64,000 nt of DNA from an uncultured Eubacteriales bacterium (lineage in GTDB: Bacteria > Bacillota > Clostridia > Oscillospirales > Oscillospiraceae), in assembly GCA_959602365.1 (NCBI GenBank), contig CAUGSS010000009.1:1-64000 (forward strand), read 5' to 3'. Position 1 is the stretch's first letter; each line of letters begins with the position of its first letter. The notes beneath the pieces are model-generated. The model was given only the letters and a program-made list of their open reading frames with translations, was not told the origin of the DNA and did no database searches. Below, piece by piece: positions 32,795 through 39,548 of this stretch. The position numbers were made by a program, and so were the translations under genes.

Positions 32795-33581
32795 GTTCCC
32801 GCCTCCAGTGGCAGACCGCCTCCAGCACCCCGCCGGCGATGGCCAGAGCCTTGTCTGAAATTGTAAAGCAGTTTTCCCGCACACAGCGGGCATCTACATC
32901 CCCGGCCTTGAAACCGGCCCGGGGCACCCGGGTGCCGGCGGGCAGGATGCCCCGCAGACAGCCGGAGATGGCGCTGACCACCCTCTGTCCCTCCACCAGG
33001 GCCACGGTCTCCCCGGCCTCCACCCGGTCTCCGATGGCCCGGAGGGGCTCAAAGGTGCCGGCGCAGGGGGTGCGCAGCACCCGCTCCACCGTATACCCCC
33101 CCACATCGCCGGGGATGCCGGTGTTGGGCAGGGCGCTGCCCTCATAGAGGCAGCGGCCCAGGGTGTGTCCCCGCATGGTCTCGATGACGCAGTGGCAGTC
33201 CGCTCCGGCGGTAAATCCGGGGCCCACCCCGATCACCAGTGGGGCGTCGGCGATTTGAGTGCCCAGGTTGCGCTTGGCCAGGATGGCGTCCACCACCACC
33301 TCCGGCCTCAGCTCCGCCACCGCCCGGCCCTCCGGATCCGGGAGCACCGGGATCGTCCCGGCAGCCAGCGCCCTCCGGGCCTGTTCTCCGGTGTCGCACC
33401 GGCGGGCGGCAACCCCTTCTACTTCACAGCTCCCCGCCCAGACGGCCTGGCAGAAGGCGGCCTTCCAGCGCACCGCGGTGGGCTGCTCCAGGTCGGTCAT
33501 GGCCACCGGGAAGCCGCTGCGGACCAGCCGCCAGCCGATGCCCGAGGCGATGTCCCCGGCGCCGCGAATCAAAATCAGCAA
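32784..33581 (-). CDS. yqeB: YqeB, selenium-dependent molybdenum hydroxylase accessory protein (EF2563 family)
   Basis: A 265-residue protein of the EF2563 family, found almost only with selenium-dependent molybdenum hydroxylases. An N-terminal Rossmann-like start (IRGAGDIASGIGWRL, residues 5-19) is followed by the family segments ILAKRNLGT and VIGVGPGFTAGADCHCVIET (split about residues 116-135) and a C-terminal biotinyl-like beta-barrel (AGETVALVEG). Its biochemical step is not established; it probably acts in selenium insertion or cofactor handling. It overlaps yqeC upstream and xdhC downstream. Confidence 0.92.
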   Translation of the reverse strand: MLILIRGAGDIASGIGWRLVRSGFPVAMTDLEQPTAVRWKAAFCQAVWAGSCEVEGVAARRCDTGEQARRALAAGTIPVLPDPEGRAVAELRPEVVVDAILAKRNLGTQIADAPLVIGVGPGFTAGADCHCVIETMRGHTLGRCLYEGSALPNTGIPGDVGGYTVERVLRTPCAGTFEPLRAIGDRVEAGETVALVEGQRVVSAISGCLRGILPAGTRVPRAGFKAGDVDARCVRENCFTISDKALAIAGGVLEAVCHWRREHGD

Positions 33582-34282
33582 AGTTCTCTCTCCTTCATCC
33601 GGGCCACCCAGGCCTCTATTCCCCGGGCTGCCAGCAGTTCCCCGATCCTCCGGCCCCGCTCCGCCAACTCTGGCGTGTCCGCCTGGTTGAGCACCGCCAG
33701 GCTGTGCTCTGTAAAGTGGGACGCCTTCAGGCCTCGTTCCAGCAGCTCCGCCGCCAACGGCTCGTCCAACCGGCGCCCGGGAGAAAGCCCGGCCTCCTGC
33801 CAGCCGTGGAGCACCTCCCCCGCCGGCCGGTCCAGGGCGGTCAGTCCCGCCAGCTCGATGAGCAGCCCGGTCTCCGCCGGCACCACCGGTTCAAAGGGCC
33901 GGTGGTATTTCAGGGGCAGTCCCCGGCTGCCGTCGGCCTCCACCAGGATATAGTCCGCCTCCAGCCCGCCGTACCAGTTTTCCGGGATGCCGGTCAGCTT
34001 GCGCCCGGCGGCGTCGGGGTATCCCGCCAGCACCGCCCGGCCCGGGGCCAGCATCCGGTTCAGCTCCTCCGGTCCGGCTGGGGCGACGGCCGCCGGATCA
34101 TAGCCCAGATGGGTGGTGGTGGTCAGCACCACCGCCCCGCCCCGGGCGGCCAGATGTGCCCCCAGGGCATAGAGCAGGGTGGTCTTGCCCCCGCCGCCAA
34201 TCAGGGCGGTCACCCGGGAAAGCCTGGGGGTCAGGGCCGCCAGCAGCTCCGCCCGGTCCAGCACAGCACCGCTCACAGCCAT
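33575..34282 (-). CDS. yqeC: YqeC, putative selenium cofactor biosynthesis protein
   Basis: A 235-residue P-loop protein of the YqeC family, a genomic marker of selenium-dependent molybdenum hydroxylases. The start is ATG 34282, eight bases after GAGGTG, overlapping the DUF3343 gene. The Walker A loop is LIGGGGKTTLLYALG (residues about 27-41). VLTTTTHLGYD (residues about 53-63) and ILVEADGSRGLPLK (about 112-125) are family hallmarks, the latter probably serving as Walker B and substrate loop. The reaction is unknown. Confidence 0.92.
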   Translation of the reverse strand: MAVSGAVLDRAELLAALTPRLSRVTALIGGGGKTTLLYALGAHLAARGGAVVLTTTTHLGYDPAAVAPAGPEELNRMLAPGRAVLAGYPDAAGRKLTGIPENWYGGLEADYILVEADGSRGLPLKYHRPFEPVVPAETGLLIELAGLTALDRPAGEVLHGWQEAGLSPGRRLDEPLAAELLERGLKASHFTEHSLAVLNQADTPELAERGRRIGELLAARGIEAWVARMKERELC

Positions 34283-34509
34283 AAACACAGCACCTCGCTG
34301 TGCTGTAAACCATTTTTACTCAACAGATCTTCCATCTGTTCCCGGGCCTCCGGCGGGGCCATCCAGGCCAGGCCGCAGTCGGCGGTGACCACCGTGGGGG
34401 TGGGGATGAGCCGCCCCGGGGTCGCCAGCTCCCTGGCCCGGCGCTCCATGGCCATGGCGGCGGCGGTGGAGGGAAAGGTGACGATCAGCCGTTCCGTCTT
34501 TTGTCGCAT
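34273..34509 (-). CDS. DUF3343 protein, putative Se/S carrier
   Basis: A 78-residue protein of the DUF3343 (Se/S carrier-like) family. It has the LIVTFPSTAAAMAMERRA helix-entry and the TPTVVTADCGLAW segment, whose Cys (residue 45) is the conserved residue thought to carry sulfur or selenium. It sits between the cysteine desulfurase and yqeC genes, the usual place in selenium cofactor loci, and would pass Se from the desulfurase or SelD route to the Mo cofactor. Confidence 0.85.
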   Translation of the reverse strand: MRQKTERLIVTFPSTAAAMAMERRARELATPGRLIPTPTVVTADCGLAWMAPPEAREQMEDLLSKNGLQHSEVLCLWL

Positions 34510-34521
34510 AGATTCAAAAAC

Positions 34522-35658
34522 TCACTCCGTGGCCAAGGTGCGCAGGGCGGCCAGGCCCTGGTCGATCTCGGCCTCTGTATTGCAATGGGAGAAAGAAAAC
34601 CGCACCGCTCCCTGTTTCCAGGTCCCCAGAGCCCGATGGGCCAGGGGAGCGCAGTGGAGCCCGGCCCGGGTGGCCACGCCGAAGCGCTGAGACAGCTGGT
34701 CGCTGACCGCGGCCGAGTCCCAGTCCCCCAGGTTCAGGCTGACAATGGGACAGCGCTCCGGGGCGGCGAAATCGCCGTAGACCGTGACCCCGGGGATCTC
34801 CCAAGCCCCCTGGTAAAAGCGCCGGGCCAGTTCCTGCTCCCGGCGGCGGAGCCGGTCCGGCCCCTGTTCCTCCAGCCAGTCCAGGGCGGCCCCCAGCCCG
34901 GCGATGCCCGGGCCGTTGAGGGTGCCCGCCTCCAGCCGGGGGGGATACTCCTCCGGTTGGCGCTTGCTGGCGGACTGCACCCCGGTGCCCCCCACCCGGA
35001 GGGGGCGCAGCTCCACCCCGGGGCCCACCAGCAGGGCGCCGATGCCCTGGGGGCCCATCAAACTCTTGTGGCCGGCCAGACAGAGCAGGCCGATGTGCTG
35101 CTCCTCCATATGGATGGGAAACAGCCCGCCGGTCTGGGCCGCGTCCACCACGAAGGTGAGGCCGTGTCCCCGGCAGAACTCTCCCAGGGCGGTCAAATCA
35201 TTCAGATTACCGGTCAGGTTGGAGCCGTGGCAGCACACCAGCGCCCGGGTGTTATGGCGCAGGGCGGGCTCCAGGGCCTCCCAGTGCACCCGGCCCCTGG
35301 CGTCGGCGGGCAGGATGGTCAGCTCCACTCCCCTCTCCTCCAGCAGGTAGAGGGGCCGCAGCACCGAGTTGTGCTCCATAGCGGTGGTGATGACGTGATC
35401 CCCGGGGCAGAGCAGCCCCTGAAGGGCGATGTTCAGGCTGTCGGTGGCCCCGGCAGTGAAGCACACCCGCTCCGGGGCGCTCAGCCCGAACTTGCCTGCC
35501 AGCTTGCAGCGGACGCCGTAGGCGGTGCGCAGGCTGTCCAGGGCGCCGTTATAGCCCCCCCGGCCGCCGTTGCCGCCGGTGAGCACCGCCTGGGCGCAGG
35601 CCCGGGCCACCGCTTCCGGTTTGGGCAGGGTGGTGGCCGCCTGATCGAAATAGATCAC
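34522..35658 (-). CDS. Cysteine desulfurase / selenocysteine lyase-like class V aminotransferase
   Basis: A 378-residue PLP enzyme removing S (or Se) from cysteine (or selenocysteine). The PLP lysine is in CLAGHKSLMGPQG near residue 200. The active-site Cys is in RAGLHCAPLAHRALGT near residue 340, the loop type of the CsdB/SufS-like group. MEHNSVLRPL and VVDAAQTGG are cofactor contacts. Its start overlaps yedF by 4 nt. Clustered with selD and yedF, it probably mobilises selenium for the molybdenum hydroxylase. Such desulfurases are listed as selenium-metabolism family members in comparative surveys. Confidence 0.92.
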   Translation of the reverse strand: MIYFDQAATTLPKPEAVARACAQAVLTGGNGGRGGYNGALDSLRTAYGVRCKLAGKFGLSAPERVCFTAGATDSLNIALQGLLCPGDHVITTAMEHNSVLRPLYLLEERGVELTILPADARGRVHWEALEPALRHNTRALVCCHGSNLTGNLNDLTALGEFCRGHGLTFVVDAAQTGGLFPIHMEEQHIGLLCLAGHKSLMGPQGIGALLVGPGVELRPLRVGGTGVQSASKRQPEEYPPRLEAGTLNGPGIAGLGAALDWLEEQGPDRLRRREQELARRFYQGAWEIPGVTVYGDFAAPERCPIVSLNLGDWDSAAVSDQLSQRFGVATRAGLHCAPLAHRALGTWKQGAVRFSFSHCNTEAEIDQGLAALRTLATE

Positions 35659-36269
35659 GGCCGCAGCACCAGATCGGCCTCCATCTGCTTCTCCACAATA
35701 TCGTACATATTGGTGACCCCGCCCACCGCCAGCTGCTCCTTCAGGCCGTAGAAGTCCAGGCAGGTGCCGCAGGTCAGGATCTCCACCCCCTGCGCTTCCA
35801 GGGTGCGCAGGTCCTCCAGGGAGTCGGAGCCTTCGCAGGTCAGGTGGGCGCCGCCGTTGTAAAAGAGCACTGTGGCGGGCAGCTCCTCCTGCATGGTCAG
35901 GGCGAACAGGAAGCCTTTGATCAGGGCCCGGCCCAGCTCGTCATTTCCCTCGCCCATATGGTCGGCCCCCACGGCGGCCACGATGCGCCGCTTTTCCGGC
36001 CGGGTGCGGAGCAGGGATTTCTCCGGGGCGTCGTTGACCGCCTCATCCCCCACCGTCATCAGTACCCGGTAGCAGTCGTCAGACTGTTTCTCGCTCTCCA
36101 CCCGATAGCCCTTTTGATCCGCCATCTTGGTCAGATTCTGGACCGCAATCTCATTGTCCACCAGGGTCTCCACCGTACCCGCCCCCTGAAGGGACTGGAT
36201 GGCCTGCCTGGTCTTGACCACCGGGATGGGGCAGGCTTCGCCCCGGGCATCCACCTGAATTGTCGCCAT
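35655..36269 (-). CDS. yedF: YedF, sulfurtransferase-like selenium metabolism protein
   Basis: A 204-residue two-domain protein. ATG 36269 follows GGAGAG. The N-terminal TusA-like domain has the CPIPVVKT motif with the persulfide/perselenide Cys near residue 13. The C-terminal DsrE-like domain has LFYNGGAHLTCEGS and EILTCGTCLDFYGL with two Cys. YedF is tightly linked with selD in selenium-using bacteria and is thought to carry selenium. It is second in the operon, 15 nt after selD. Confidence 0.92.
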   Translation of the reverse strand: MATIQVDARGEACPIPVVKTRQAIQSLQGAGTVETLVDNEIAVQNLTKMADQKGYRVESEKQSDDCYRVLMTVGDEAVNDAPEKSLLRTRPEKRRIVAAVGADHMGEGNDELGRALIKGFLFALTMQEELPATVLFYNGGAHLTCEGSDSLEDLRTLEAQGVEILTCGTCLDFYGLKEQLAVGGVTNMYDIVEKQMEADLVLRP

Positions 36270-36284
36270 AACCACATCTCTCCT

Positions 36285-37310
36285 TTATCGAATCAGGATC
36301 TCCGCGCCGTGTCTTTCCACAACCGAGCCGATGGCGGCCGCGGGAAGGCCCTGGGCCCGCAGCTCGGCCACCACCGCCGCCGCCTCCAGCTCGGGCACCG
36401 CGGCCAGCAGGCCGCCGGAGGTCTGGGGGTCAAAGAGCAGTTCTTCCGCCTCAAAGGGCAGCCCGTCAAACGCCACATGGCCCGCGAGATGGTTGCGGTT
36501 GCGCTGGGCGGCGGCGGTGAGCAGGAAGTCGGCAGCATAGTCCAACGCCCCGTGTATCCGGGGAATACGCTCCCAGGACAGCACGGCGGAACTCTGTCCG
36601 GCCAGCATCTCGTGGAGGTGGCCCAGCAGCCCAAACCCGGTGACATCGGTGCAGGCATGGACAGTGTGCCCCCGCAGCACCCGGGCCGCCGACCGGTTTA
36701 AGGTGGTCATGGAGGTCACTGCCTCCTCCAGATCCAGGGCGGAGGCCTGCCCCACCCGGGCCGCGGTGCACACCAGCCCCACCCCCAGCTTTTTGGTCAG
36801 GATGAGCCGGTCCCCGGGCGCCGCCCCTACATTGGTCAAAATACGCTTGGGGTCCACAAATCCCATGACCGACAGCCCGTATTTTACCCCGTCGTCGGCA
36901 ATGGAATGCCCTCCCACCAGACTGCCTCCGGCCTCGGCCACCTTTTCGGCGCCCCCCTGGAGAATGCGGCCCAGCACATTCAAATCCATCTTCTCGGGAA
37001 AGCAGACGATGTTCAGGGCGGTCTTTACCTCGCCCCCCATGGCGTAGACATCGCTGAGGGCGTTGGCTGCGGCGATCTGCCCGAACAGATAGGGATCCTC
37101 CACCATGGGCGGGAAAAAGTCCAGGGTCTGGATCACCGCCAAGTCGTCGGAGACGCGGTAGACCGCCCCGTCGTCCCGGCTGTCAAACCCCACCAGCAGC
37201 GCCGGATCTGGCTCCCCCTTGGGCAATCGGGAGAGCACCCGCTCCAGCACCCCGGGGCCCAGCTTGGCGGTGCAGCCGCCCCCTTTACAGAATACGATGG
37301 GCTCTGACAT
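36285..37310 (-). CDS. selD: Selenide, water dikinase
   Basis: A 341-residue enzyme making selenophosphate from selenide and ATP. The start is ATG 37310 behind GGAGGG. The active-site region is KGGGCTAKLGPGVL (residues about 9-22): a Cys, not selenocysteine, and the following Lys. ATP-binding motifs include LDFFPPMVEDPYLFG, ANALSDVYAMGG and VGGHSIADDGVKYGL, and CTDVTGFGLLGHLHE lies in the C-terminal half. It heads the operon behind its own promoter at 37340-37368. No selA, selB or tRNA-Sec is in the window, so here its product most directly serves the labile-Se molybdenum enzyme. Confidence 0.96.
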   Translation of the reverse strand: MSEPIVFCKGGGCTAKLGPGVLERVLSRLPKGEPDPALLVGFDSRDDGAVYRVSDDLAVIQTLDFFPPMVEDPYLFGQIAAANALSDVYAMGGEVKTALNIVCFPEKMDLNVLGRILQGGAEKVAEAGGSLVGGHSIADDGVKYGLSVMGFVDPKRILTNVGAAPGDRLILTKKLGVGLVCTAARVGQASALDLEEAVTSMTTLNRSAARVLRGHTVHACTDVTGFGLLGHLHEMLAGQSSAVLSWERIPRIHGALDYAADFLLTAAAQRNRNHLAGHVAFDGLPFEAEELLFDPQTSGGLLAAVPELEAAAVVAELRAQGLPAAAIGSVVERHGAEILIR

Positions 37311-37339
37311 GGCACTCCCTCCCAGAATCATTTCATTCT

Positions 37340-37368
37340 ATTGTATCATCCCCCGGCCAAAAGCAAAA
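37340..37368 (-). promoter_or_regulatory. Promoter of the selenium/molybdenum operon
   Basis: Minus strand: TTTTGC (37368-37363), 17-nt spacer, TACAAT (37345-37340), about 30 nt before the selD start. No other promoter-like spacing is seen inside the next 12 kb of packed genes. Confidence 0.6.
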
Positions 37369-37384
37369 GGGGAAAATCAAAAAT

Positions 37385-37404
37385 CCCGGCCCTGATGGGC
37401 CGGG
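37385..37404 (-). terminator. Intrinsic terminator of the histidine phosphatase gene
   Basis: CCCGGCCC and GGGCCGGG pair around TGAT. On the minus strand the stem is followed by ATTTTTGATTTT. It isolates the phosphatase gene from the selD operon promoter. Confidence 0.75.
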
Positions 37405-37461
37405 AGAAGGGGGCAAAGGGCCGAAGCCGGAGGGACGGCACCACAACAGGCCACGGCTCCA

Positions 37462-38055
37462 TCAGCCGAGATGGGCCAAGTCATTTGCCTTTACAACGCA
37501 CCGCCTGCCGCCGGCCACCCGCCATTCATGGATGCCGGTATCGCCGGTCTGAAAAACCAGATCTGTGTCAACCGGAAGCCTCAGAAACGCCTGATAGAGC
37601 CGGTTGATCATTCCGCCGTGGGAGACAACTGCAATCGCGGCATTCTCGCCGTGTTCCGACAGGAGCTTTGAAAGGACCACTTCCGCCCGGTAACGGAACC
37701 TCAGCGCGCTTTCCTGCTCATATACCGAATCATGCAGCGGCACGGGCACGCTGGGATACCGTTCCCGGGCCACGCTGTACTCCAGGCCCGCCAGCAGCCC
37801 GTTGTCAAACTCCATCAGATCCGCTTCCGGAACCAGCGGCGCACCCGTCGCGGCGGCAAGGGCCTGGGCCGTCTGAACCGCTCTCTTCAGGGTGCTGTGA
37901 TAGATGCGGGCGATGTCATAGTGTGCGCTGACATATTTGCTCATCGCTTCGGCCTGCCGACGGCCCCGCTCTGTCAGGGCAAAATCCGCCCGCCCCTCGT
38001 GTACGCCCAGAATATCCGCCTGGCTTTCGCCATGCCTGATGACCAATAATCTCAT
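37462..38055 (-). CDS. Histidine phosphatase family protein
   Basis: A 197-residue phosphoglycerate-mutase-like phosphatase. The start is ATG 38055 behind AGGAGGT. The catalytic motif is VIRHGESQAD (His9). The second His is in VSHGGMINRLY near residue 149. A Glu-containing acid/base segment (DLMEFDNGLLAG) lies near residue 82. The family includes alpha-ribazole phosphatases and broad-specificity phosphatases; nothing nearby (no cobalamin genes) specifies the substrate. A terminator follows. Confidence 0.9.
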   Translation of the reverse strand: MRLLVIRHGESQADILGVHEGRADFALTERGRRQAEAMSKYVSAHYDIARIYHSTLKRAVQTAQALAAATGAPLVPEADLMEFDNGLLAGLEYSVARERYPSVPVPLHDSVYEQESALRFRYRAEVVLSKLLSEHGENAAIAVVSHGGMINRLYQAFLRLPVDTDLVFQTGDTGIHEWRVAGGRRCVVKANDLAHLG

Positions 38056-38149
38056 TGCCGACCTCCTGTTCTCTCCAAACTCCAATGTCCCAGGCGGTAA
38101 CCAAAGGCCGCACTGTCCGTCAAAGGTCGCGACACACTGTGCAGACCCG

Positions 38150-38422
38150 TCAGGGCCGCGCCTCCTCTCCTTCGCGCCGGCGGAGCCTGACCTGCAGGCG
38201 CCCGGCGATCCAGATCAAGACCAGGATGACGGCAGCATAGAGGATTGCCTCCCCATCCCGGCTCCAATCGATGCGGCCGCAGAGATGCAGCGCCAGATGG
38301 ACGCCGCCCCAGAGTGCCGGGGCGATCCCGCCCAGATACCAGTATTTTGCCTGCCGCTGGGACGCCCAGGCATGGGCCGCCGTGACCGCAACAATGGCGC
38401 TCCAGACAATCGCTGCTTTCAT
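38150..38422 (-). CDS. Small hypothetical membrane protein
   Basis: A 90-residue protein with two or three hydrophobic segments (residues about 3-20, 30-46, 58-76) and a basic, Arg/Glu-rich C-terminus (RLRRREGEEARP). No family recognised. A purine-rich GGGGAGATGAGG precedes the ATG. It lies 82 nt downstream of the DUF1700-like gene on the same strand and may be cotranscribed with the PadR unit. Confidence 0.55.
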   Translation of the reverse strand: MKAAIVWSAIVAVTAAHAWASQRQAKYWYLGGIAPALWGGVHLALHLCGRIDWSRDGEAILYAAVILVLIWIAGRLQVRLRRREGEEARP

Positions 38423-38504
38423 ATCCTCATCTCCCCGGCCCCAGGCCCGTCAGAGCCCCGGCTTCCGTCCCGGAACCCTCCGCCGGCAGGCCCCGACCCA
38501 GGGC

Positions 38505-39062
38505 TCAGCCCCTGCCCTCGGCCAGCCGCTTGCCCCGGCCCATCAGTTTCACCAGGTACACCGTCAGCTTCCAGCACAGCCAGCCGGCGAAAAAGAGGAT
38601 CGCACCCAGCAGGATGGAGGCCAGCAAGGTGGCAAAGGGGCCGGCAGAATAGCTGCCGAACTGGAATCCGATCCAGTCCATATTGAAGCCCAGCAGCATT
38701 CCCACCAGCTTGACGATCCCGGCCAGGGGGCACACCGCGCCGCTGAACAGGAAGGCGGCGGCGCAGATGCTGGTGACCGGCAGCACGCAGATCCCCCCAA
38801 GCCCCGCCAGGCTGTAAAAGGCGATCAGGGCGCTCACCCGGCGCCAGCCGTGGGCCTTGGCCACGTTGTCGCTGAGATAGGCCCGGGCCAGGGTCTTGGC
38901 GTCCCCAAGCCGCTCCACAATCTGCTCCGGGGCCACTCCCGCCCCCAGCAGCTCCAGCATCTCGCTCTTGATCTCCTTGACAATGTCCACCCGGTCGGAG
39001 GCGGACAGGGGTTTCAAATAGCGCTCCACCCGCGCTAAATAGTCATTCAATATCTTTTCCAT
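38505..39062 (-). CDS. DUF1700/HAAS domain membrane protein
   Basis: A 185-residue protein. The first 75 residues are a soluble helical HAAS-type domain (YLARVERYLKPLSASDRVDIVKEI, then a short loop and ERLGDAKTLARAYL) that resembles the DUF1700 family. About three to four transmembrane helices follow (residues about 80-105, 107-130, 142-165). It overlaps the upstream padR gene by 20 nt. PadR/DUF1700 pairs are common envelope-responsive modules in Firmicutes; the function of the membrane partner is not known. Confidence 0.85.
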   Translation of the reverse strand: MEKILNDYLARVERYLKPLSASDRVDIVKEIKSEMLELLGAGVAPEQIVERLGDAKTLARAYLSDNVAKAHGWRRVSALIAFYSLAGLGGICVLPVTSICAAAFLFSGAVCPLAGIVKLVGMLLGFNMDWIGFQFGSYSAGPFATLLASILLGAILFFAGWLCWKLTVYLVKLMGRGKRLAEGRG

Positions 39063-39399
39063 CTTGTTCCTCTCCTCTCAGTGCCTGAATGGCATCCACC
39101 AGATGCGCCCACTCCCCGGACATGGCCGCCAGATAGGCCTCCCCCGCCTCCGTCATGGCATAATACTTTCTGGGGGGCAGGCCCTCGGCGCTCTCCTGCC
39201 AGGAGGAGGAGATATACCCCTCCTTCTGCAGCCGCCGGAGCAGTGGATAGATGGTGTTCTCCTTGGCCGCCACAATGGGGTACTGCTCCAGCGTGCTGAT
39301 CATCTCATATCCATAAGTGGGCTTCCGCCGGATCAGCAGCAGAATGCAGAACTCCAGCGTCCCCCGCTTGATCTGGGATTTCCAGTCTTCAAGATCCAT
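39043..39399 (-). CDS. PadR family transcriptional regulator
   Basis: A 118-residue regulator starting at ATG 39399 behind AGGAGGT. The PadR core is evident: KRGTLEFCILLLI, YGYEMISTL, KENTIYPLLRRLQKEGYI (recognition helix) and RKYYAMTEAGEAYL. It is translationally coupled to a DUF1700 membrane protein. Its promoter contains CAGTATAT direct repeats that are candidate binding sites. Confidence 0.93.
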   Translation of the reverse strand: MDLEDWKSQIKRGTLEFCILLLIRRKPTYGYEMISTLEQYPIVAAKENTIYPLLRRLQKEGYISSSWQESAEGLPPRKYYAMTEAGEAYLAAMSGEWAHLVDAIQALRGEEQDGKDIE

Positions 39400-39421
39400 A
39401 TACTGCACCTCCTGTATGTAT

Positions 39422-39450
39422 ATCGTACCACACAGTATATTATATGTCAA
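39422..39450 (-). promoter_or_regulatory. Promoter of the second padR unit
   Basis: Minus strand: TTGACA (39450-39445), 17-nt spacer, TACGAT (39427-39422). The region is strongly AT-rich. Confidence 0.7.
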
Positions 39451-39458
39451 CAGTATAT
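39433..39458. promoter_or_regulatory. CAGTATAT direct repeats, candidate PadR operator
   Basis: CAGTATAT occurs at 39433-39440 and again at 39451-39458, 18 bp apart, one inside the promoter spacer and one just beyond the -35. They are in phase across the -35 hexamer, so PadR binding would block RNA polymerase. Confidence 0.5.
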
Positions 39459-39478
39459 CGCAAGAACAAAACAAAAAA

Positions 39479-39512
39479 CCGCCCGGCGCTTTGCAGTAAA
39501 AGCGCCGGGCGG
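39479..39512 (-). terminator. Intrinsic terminator of the LTA synthase-like gene
   Basis: CCGCCCGGCGCTTT and AAAGCGCCGGGCGG form a 14-bp stem with a 5-6-nt loop. On the minus strand it is followed by TTTTTTG. It ends the gene at 39549-41744. Confidence 0.85.
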
Positions 39513-39548
39513 CCTGGGTTGATATAGCCGGGTTGGGACCGGACCCTG

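Noticed and set aside
36285..37310. Selenocysteine-containing SelD or other in-frame UGA selenoprotein
   Set aside because: The active-site codon in selD encodes Cys, and no gene in the locus breaks at a TGA with continuing homology.
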